A program made the translations under genes and the position numbers. Of a stretch of DNA of 64,000 nt, positions 58,196 to 64,000 are shown one piece after another. The stretch comes from Rostrohypoxylon terebratum. Its lineage: Eukaryota > Ascomycota > Sordariomycetes > Xylariales > Hypoxylaceae. Where the stretch lies: positions 1 through 64,000 of the forward strand of contig MU385908.1 in the NCBI GenBank assembly GCA_022497145.1. Reading direction: 5' to 3'. Under the pieces are notes generated by a model that saw only the letters and a program-made list of their open reading frames with translations, did no database searches and was not told the DNA's origin. Every line of letters starts with the position of its first letter. Position 1 is the first letter of the stretch.

Positions 58196-59685
58196 CTACA
58201 TAGATCTGGATAATATGCGCTCAGCTCCAGGGATATGTTGTCCGTTGGTGCAACCTCCGCCGGCGTAGTAAGGGATGCGTTTGCAACACGAATACTCGCG
58301 GATTTCCTTCTTGTCGTCAGTACCGGTATACCAGTCCAACCTGGATTCGATCCTAGTTATGATCTCGCCTGGATGTACTAGTTATATAGCATCAGTAATC
58401 TATTATGTGCCTAAACTTTAAAGTCCTAGGACCTAAGACTTAAGTGGACAATTGCGAATATACTCACTCCAACGGCGTGGGCACTTCAGCTCTTCGATCT
58501 TGTCGAGGTCGAATAGGTGTGTACAAAGTACGCATTTCTCAATATTTGGCGAAGGACCTTGATTCTCAGGCTCGTCCAAACTCAGGGCAGCGTTAGAGAG
58601 TCTGCTCGAGGATCTTCTAAGAGACGGACCCGCGGGCGACACTCTCAGGTTATCGAACATGCTAGGGCCGCGGTCAGGACCAGAGTCCGGGGATGGAAGA
58701 TCGGGGCGCATCTTCTTGTTCGCGTTGGTTGACTGCTCCTCTTCCCTCTTTCTTTTCTGTGCTTTCTTAGCTTCCTCTGCACGTCTCTCGTCACGATCGT
58801 CGTTGCGTCTGATGAACACTCTATCGCCGCCTAACATTTGCACGGGTGCACCCGGTACGTTCTCGAGGTCATCTGGATGGAGCTGGGGTCTCTGACTCCG
58901 GGGCCAATTGTATCTTGCTCGAGCACGGGCACGACCACGGCCTCTGCCGCGACCAGGTGCTGCTGAAGGCACGGGGGGCGCTGGGGGTCCCGGAGGTGCG
59001 GGCATCGCGGGCGTCGCGGGCGTTGCGCCACTCGCAGAGGGGTTCGTCGGATGACCTTTCTCTGCCATCGTAGGGTATTGGTAATTCTCGGTACTATTCG
59101 AGATATCTGGCTGACTCACTGTAGATACCGGAATTGAACCCGAAGGAGTTGATGAGTACGACTGATGACTAGGCTTCAATCGTGGCAGAGGTGGAGGGGG
59201 CATTAATGATTTTGGAGAAGTGTTCGGGTCGGAAGGTTCTGTGTAAGTGTTAGTTTTTGAAATAGATATAGTAAAGTAAGATAGGTAGTTTTTGAATTAC
59301 TAGAAGGAGCACTCTCGATGTCATTGTTAGGGTTAAGACCAGTTGGATGAGTAGTTATGGAAGCAACTGGTGGGATAGGCATGCTAGTAGAAAGCTCGTA
59401 TGCTTTTTCGGTATATGCCTTCGGTTTGGGCGATTCCTTCGGCTGGTGTGGCGAGACCTTGTGTGAGGTATTGGACTCTAGCGAAGACACAGGACTCATC
59501 GTCTTCTGAGGCTCCGTCGTGGGTAGAACCTCTGCCGTTGGTAGAACCTCCGCCGTTGGTGAAGCGTTGGTCACTGGCAAAGCGCCCGCCGTAGGCGCAG
59601 GCACCTCCTTGTTTTGGGCCGACGCATTTTGCCCAGAGTCAGCAGTGATGCCAGAAGAGGGCAACTTATTATCTGCCATCATCAA
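58196..59685 (-). CDS. Unrecognised Cys-rich protein with long disordered N-terminus
   Basis: Three exons (59685-59301, 59238-58468, 58377-58196) join to 445 residues. The first 330 residues are low-complexity: Pro/Ser/Thr-rich, with tandem TAEVLPTAEVLPTTE, a Pro-rich PAMPAPPGPPAPPVP and an RGRGRGRARARAR tract, then charged helix (RAEEAKKAQKRKREEE) with a likely nuclear signal. The conserved-looking part is the last 100 residues: EKCVLCTHLFDLDKIEELKC, then YSCCKRIPYYAGGGC, that is Cys pairs about 60 residues apart, which could form a zinc-binding fold. The last exon is essential: without splicing, the Cys pattern is cut off. I do not recognise the family. A nuclear or nucleic-acid role is only a guess from the Arg/Gly tract. 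Confidence 0.65.
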
Positions 59686-60688
59686 GTTTAAGGGGATTAA
59701 GGGGACAAGTTAGACGGCTAGTAGCGATGATTATGTTGTGACAAAAGAAGCGGATAGGTAGTAAGAAATCGTGTAGTGTGAGGAAAAGAAAAATAAAAAT
59801 TAGGAATCTTTCTTTTCACGTAGATAATTGGTCGTATCACTAGGGTTGTCGACGTGACTGCCATATATTTATGGCAGGAGCGATATGGTAGTTGCGTGCT
59901 ATATAAGCTTGTCGTAGGTGGTAGATGTGACAAGTCGATCAACATCGCCCAGTACATGATACTTGTCTAGTGACAATAAGTCAAGGTAGTAGTGAATGCT
60001 AGTAGTAAATTTGTATCAAACCACTCATAGCTTCCGTCATTTCTTCTAAGAGTGACTATTCACGATCTTCAAGGTTCTGTGAACATGTCCACATACTTAG
60101 GTACCTAGTAAGGGGGGTACCTAGTAGTCATCTCGAATAACTTCATCTTAGGTCAGTACACCTAAGTAGGTATCTCCTCCTATGAACTAAAGTTCCTCTG
60201 CCTCCCTACTATCGCTGACCAAGTATGTAATTAGGGACAGCGCTTGATTGATCTTAAGATTAGGTACCAGTAATACTTCCCCGGCATCTGAGTACTCCGG
60301 CGTTTCAAAATGTAATGTCTATATGTTGTGCGTGGTTTCTTGATATCATGGTCGAGCTGCATCTGTCTGATGGGATATGCGCCTCGAATGAAAATATTCA
60401 ACTATTGTCATGATCATGGATGTATAACCTAGGCTGTGACTCCAAGGAACACGAGCTCCTCGCCAAATATATTTATGTGCCATCGATTTCCCTACGAGTT
60501 GGGAACCTCATTGTAACTGATAAGTTATTTATGCAGACACTTTCAATGGTTTTCATTGCGCCGCGCAAAAAATAGCACATTGTCTTCAGAATATCACATT
60601 GCCCCTATGTTCTGTGCAAACAACCTTTCTTTATATTGATCTATTAGGCTCAACACGCATATGGATACCAGAGCCAATAACAAATAAC
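59686..60688. other. Intergenic, 1.0 kb
   Basis: This region lies between two minus-strand genes. GGTACCTAGTAAG and GGGTACCTAGTAG (60100-60130) are further examples of the dispersed intergenic word. I see no ORF with support. Confidence 0.5.
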
Positions 60689-62573
60689 CTATTCCTTCTT
60701 GTCAAACGTCTCTTGGGCCAAAGATAGCTCGCCACTATCATCATAAACATCAGTCTGGAAGTCAATAGGAATGACGCCCAAATTTGCCGCTTCTTTGACA
60801 GTAAAAGTACCATAAACATCAGCTTCATCATATTCGCCCATCCCCGCCACAGGGAATAGTTTGTTGAGGACGACAAATATAATGGCGCTAGTAAAGAAAC
60901 CTGAATGGAAAAGCAATGTCAGAAAACCCGCAGCTAACTCTTGCCTCTTGTTTCTGGGAAGCCAGTGAAACTCACCTATGAAGAACGCCATGTAATATAC
61001 TTCATATAAACCCTTGGGCGCAGTTTTGTCGCCTTGGACGGTGACGACAAGACCACCGATGGTTGGGACCCAACCACAGATCCAGGCGAGGGGTGCTCGC
61101 CAATTGACACCATTCCAATACCAGTACGAAGAATTCTTAGTCGAATATAAATGGCTCAGGCGGATTTTGCCTCCACGTAGGATGAAGAAGTCGGCTGCCA
61201 TGAGACCAATCAATGGCGACAGGAAGACAGAAAACGAACTCAGAACTTGAATGAAGGTCACTGCCTTGTTCACCAATTGCCAAGGCTGGACAACCCAGGC
61301 AGCGACAAAGGTTATGATGGCGCCTCTCCTAATATTGATGTAATGAGGCCACATCCCGGCAAGATCAATGCCACCGGCGACGGCGTTACCACATATGTTT
61401 TCGAACATGCTTGTCAGACAAAATCCAAAAGAAAGGAAGAACACACCAGCTCTGGCTGCAGAAGATCCATCCCCGCTATCCATCATTGTCATGAGAAGAT
61501 CTGGTGGGTTCCAATATACTTCGCCATAAATCTTCTGAGCAGCGCTGGTGGTCACTAGACCGACGAGACACACGAGGATACCAGTGACCCATCCAGATGT
61601 AATCGTTCCGATCACATAAGCTCTCCAGTCTCGGGTATATCTCGAAAAATCAGACCCATTAGTGATACCTGCCGTAACACCACCGATTGTTTGATTAATG
61701 CCAGCCATCAGGAGCCAGGAAATATTCCATACCGACCCCTCGGGAAGAGCCACACCGGTGTGCATAAGGGGACCTACGCCCTTTGCAGTAGACAGGGCCC
61801 ATATCATCATCGCGATCATGCCTAAGGCGCTATAGATTGACGTGAACAGGAATGGGAACTTGAATTTCTCGGGCGGAATCCATAAGAGCGGCGTCGATAG
61901 AACCCAGAAGACTATGAAGCCTACAAATTCATCACCGGTTGTCGGGAGACTTTCGGGTAGGAAATTTGGCATCTTGGCGTAGGAAGGCCAGAGAGCTGTC
62001 ATGCATACGGCAGCGAGACGTCCACCATTCCAACACTGAATAGCATTCCATATAAAATTGAGTAGAATTCGTTGCAGCAAAGGGATATAACTTGCTCGCA
62101 TGCCCCAGGTGAAGCGATTCTGGATGGTGAAACCGATATGCCATCGCAAGCCACACCAGGCAATTATAGTCGAGAAAGCAGCTATCAAGAATCGACCAAC
62201 TATGATGATTAACATAGCCTGAGGGACCGACAGCCCTTGCGCTATACCAAGGAATTAGGATGAAGCAACGACGAACTATTGGCTGAGAAAGCTTACTTAA
62301 GAAACTACTTGGAGTCTGCCAGTTTACAATATTCAGGGACGACAGAGTCCAAAACCCGAAGAAATGGAACCATCCTAGGTAACTTGAGTGTGAATATAGG
62401 TCAGATTTTGGGTGGTACGATGGTCCGAACTTACCCCATGTTCTTCGATTTGGTGGCAAAGGGACCAAGTCGCGATTACACCATTGATCCGTCTGCTCAT
62501 GTAGAGTCTCGTCGCCGTGTAGACGGATCTTCTCCTTGACAGCTTCAAATCGAGATCTTAAGCCGACAGCCAT
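60689..62573 (-). CDS. NCS1-family nucleobase/hydantoin permease
   Basis: This is a plasma-membrane symporter of the NCS1 family (uracil, allantoin, hydantoin and related rings). Four exons (62573-62435, 62374-62297, 62241-60976, 60900-60689) give 564 residues. The N-terminus has NRDLVPLPPNRRTWGWFHFF and NIVNWQTPSSFLTQGLS, the TM1 signature completed only by splicing, then AWCGLRWHIGFTIQNRFTWG, QCWNGGRLAA (TM3 substrate region), GITNGSDFSRYTRD and a string of about 12 hydrophobic spans. Its form fits the Fur-type branch. The third intron (75 nt) is a multiple of three and has no stop, but its ends are clear (GTGAGT, TTCAG). It is divergent from a hydantoinase/oxoprolinase gene, which supports uptake of a cyclic amide. 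Confidence 0.93.
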
Positions 62574-63671
62574 CGCTAAACCAAATCTTGGTCCGACATG
62601 ATAGAAAACAAGTCAAGATAGCGACGCTCAAATGGCGCCTTAGGCCCTAGGGATATTATAGCCCTAAGATGTCGCAAGCTGCGCAACACCACACAACACG
62701 CCACGGATAGAAGCAGCCACTCAGGGTACAAAACACCATGTCACCTTCCGAGTGGAATCTACTGGACATGGCCGGCAGGCTAGGTCTATCATGGCCAGAT
62801 CTAGAGTTGAGAGGTAGGACAAGATCGGCATGGCTTGGACCAATCTGCCAATGTAGAGAACATAAGAGTCTTTAGTGAAATGGCAAGGGGTGTGACAAGG
62901 AAAAGGAAATAATAAGCCAAAAAGCCATATGGATACCTGCACCCCCACACCAAATACCAACCCCCTTCTCACCCCCTGAGCCGGACACGACCGGGGTATA
63001 TGGGTACGTACCGGGGTATGGCGAACACTTATCTTATCTGATCCGATGATGAGGGGGATCTCCGTGCAACCAAGTGGATTTTGCTGGCTCGCCAAGTCTC
63101 CCGTGCTCCACCCTCCACCCTTTCACCTCTCTGAACTTTTGGAGTCCACTCCACCTCTAACTTGTTTACCATTTTACCTAACAGCTCTATAGCTATCTAG
63201 TTTGTTTGAAAGCACGGGTTAACTAAGACTCTTACTTGAATTTGATTGAAATTCAGTCAAATGACGACTACAAGTAAATCAAGATATCGGAAAAAAGAAT
63301 CCAAAATGAAGGGATTAGGTAAATATTCAATTTATACATGAACTCGCAGTATTCACACCCTACCAACTTCATGACCTAAGTCCTAAGATGTCACAATTCC
63401 AAGACACCCTGCTAGCCGCATTCGATGTTCCAAGTCCGCCTATCTTACCATTTGAGGGAAGAATTCCGGACGATAAATAGTAATCGCGGCCGAAGCCGGC
63501 TTCGGCATCAGTATACCGAGCTGAACAACGAGCCATCAGCTAGTTCCAAAGGTGCTATTTGTTTAATCCTACGAAACTCCGGCCTCGATTGACGCTAGGA
63601 GGTGTACCTAATATATGCGCAATATAGGCAGATCTCGTAGGATCCAAGATCTCTTCCGTCTAGAATAAAAA
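62574..63671. other. Intergenic, 1.1 kb, shared divergent promoter
   Basis: This region lies between the NCS1 permease (-) and hydantoinase (+) genes and could hold common control sites. CTTATCTTATCTGATC (63030-63045) includes GATA-type sites (GATAAG on the minus strand), which in fungi bind AreA/Nit2-type nitrogen regulators. A palindrome-like GCCGAAGCCGGCTTCGGC lies at 63489-63506. Confidence 0.5.
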
Positions 63672-64000
63672 ATGGGATCTTCTACCATCGAATCCAAAAA
63701 GACCCTGCGCATCGGCGTCGATGTGGGAGGCACCAACACCGACGGTGTCGTCCTCGACCCGTCGCGCGCCCTAGACCCCGATAAGGGCATCATAGCTTGG
63801 CACAAGGCGCCGACGACTACGAACCCCAGTCTTGGAATTAACGATGCTATTACTACCATGTTCGAGACTGCTGGCATCAGCCCGGACCAAGTCGCCAGCG
63901 TCACCATAGGAACAACTCATTTCGTGAACGCGGTCATTGAAAGAGATGCCGCGCGATTATCCAAGGTCGCCGTTTTGCGGCTCTGCGGCCCCTTCTCCAA
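63672..64000 (+). CDS. Hydantoinase/5-oxoprolinase family protein, 5' end
   Basis: This is the first 109 codons of an ATP-dependent cyclic-amide hydrolase (HyuA/5-oxoprolinase type), cut by the window edge. The actin-like ATPase start LRIGVDVGGTNTDGVVLD and the second block VASVTIGTTHFVNAVIERDA are both typical. Residues before LRIGVD are a short Ser/Lys-rich tail. Family members open hydantoin or 5-oxoproline rings. The neighbouring NCS1 permease makes a hydantoin-like or related substrate the better guess. The frame is open to the last base and no intron is needed so far. Confidence 0.92.
   Translation, partial: MGSSTIESKKTLRIGVDVGGTNTDGVVLDPSRALDPDKGIIAWHKAPTTTNPSLGINDAITTMFETAGISPDQVASVTIGTTHFVNAVIERDAARLSKVAVLRLCGPFS

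Overview
The window reads as nuclear DNA of a filamentous ascomycete (Pezizomycotina, most likely a sordariomycete). Coding genes are split by short GT-AG introns of about 50-110 nt with CTAAC-like branch points. The gene content fits: an AspB/Cdc3-type septin, a HET-domain protein, a fungal NLR with a lipase-like head, and 12-14 helix MFS exporters. I rebuilt 19 complete protein genes, one gene cut by the right edge, one pseudogene and one transposon-derived MITE. For most multi-exon genes I placed every splice site by hand and checked that exon lengths sum to a whole number of codons.

Left part (1-16.4 kb): a secreted or membrane M28 carboxypeptidase (-), a DHA2 multidrug exporter (+), a small BTB-like protein (-), a large single-pass protein with a His/Pro-rich outer region (-), LSm4 (+), a 343-bp TA-flanked MITE and a mitochondrial PPR protein (+).

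Middle (17.6-36 kb): a DHA1 exporter (+), the septin with two possible first exons (+), mitochondrial ribosomal protein uS4m/Nam9 (-), a second DHA1 exporter with a GC-AG intron (+), a La RNA-binding protein (-) and a TauD-type dioxygenase (-).

Accessory island (37-47.8 kb): a SesB lipase/NB-ARC/TPR NLR (+), a convergent small Cys-rich protein (-), a secreted beta-helix pectate-lyase-like protein (-), a broken sugar epimerase-like gene (-) and a HET-domain gene (+). The NLR and HET genes belong to families used for non-self recognition and regulated cell death in fungi. This is the most interesting stretch of the window.

Right part (50-64 kb): a Cys-rich single-pass membrane protein (+), glycogen debranching enzyme (-), an unrecognised Cys-rich protein (-), an NCS1 nucleobase/hydantoin permease (-) and, divergent from it, the start of a hydantoinase/5-oxoprolinase gene (+). 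The last two probably work together in uptake and breakdown of a nitrogen-rich ring compound.

Intergenic DNA is long (0.3-3.3 kb) and repeatedly carries short words built from TACCTA/TAGGTA. I saw no rRNA, convincing tRNA, CRISPR array or intact transposon.
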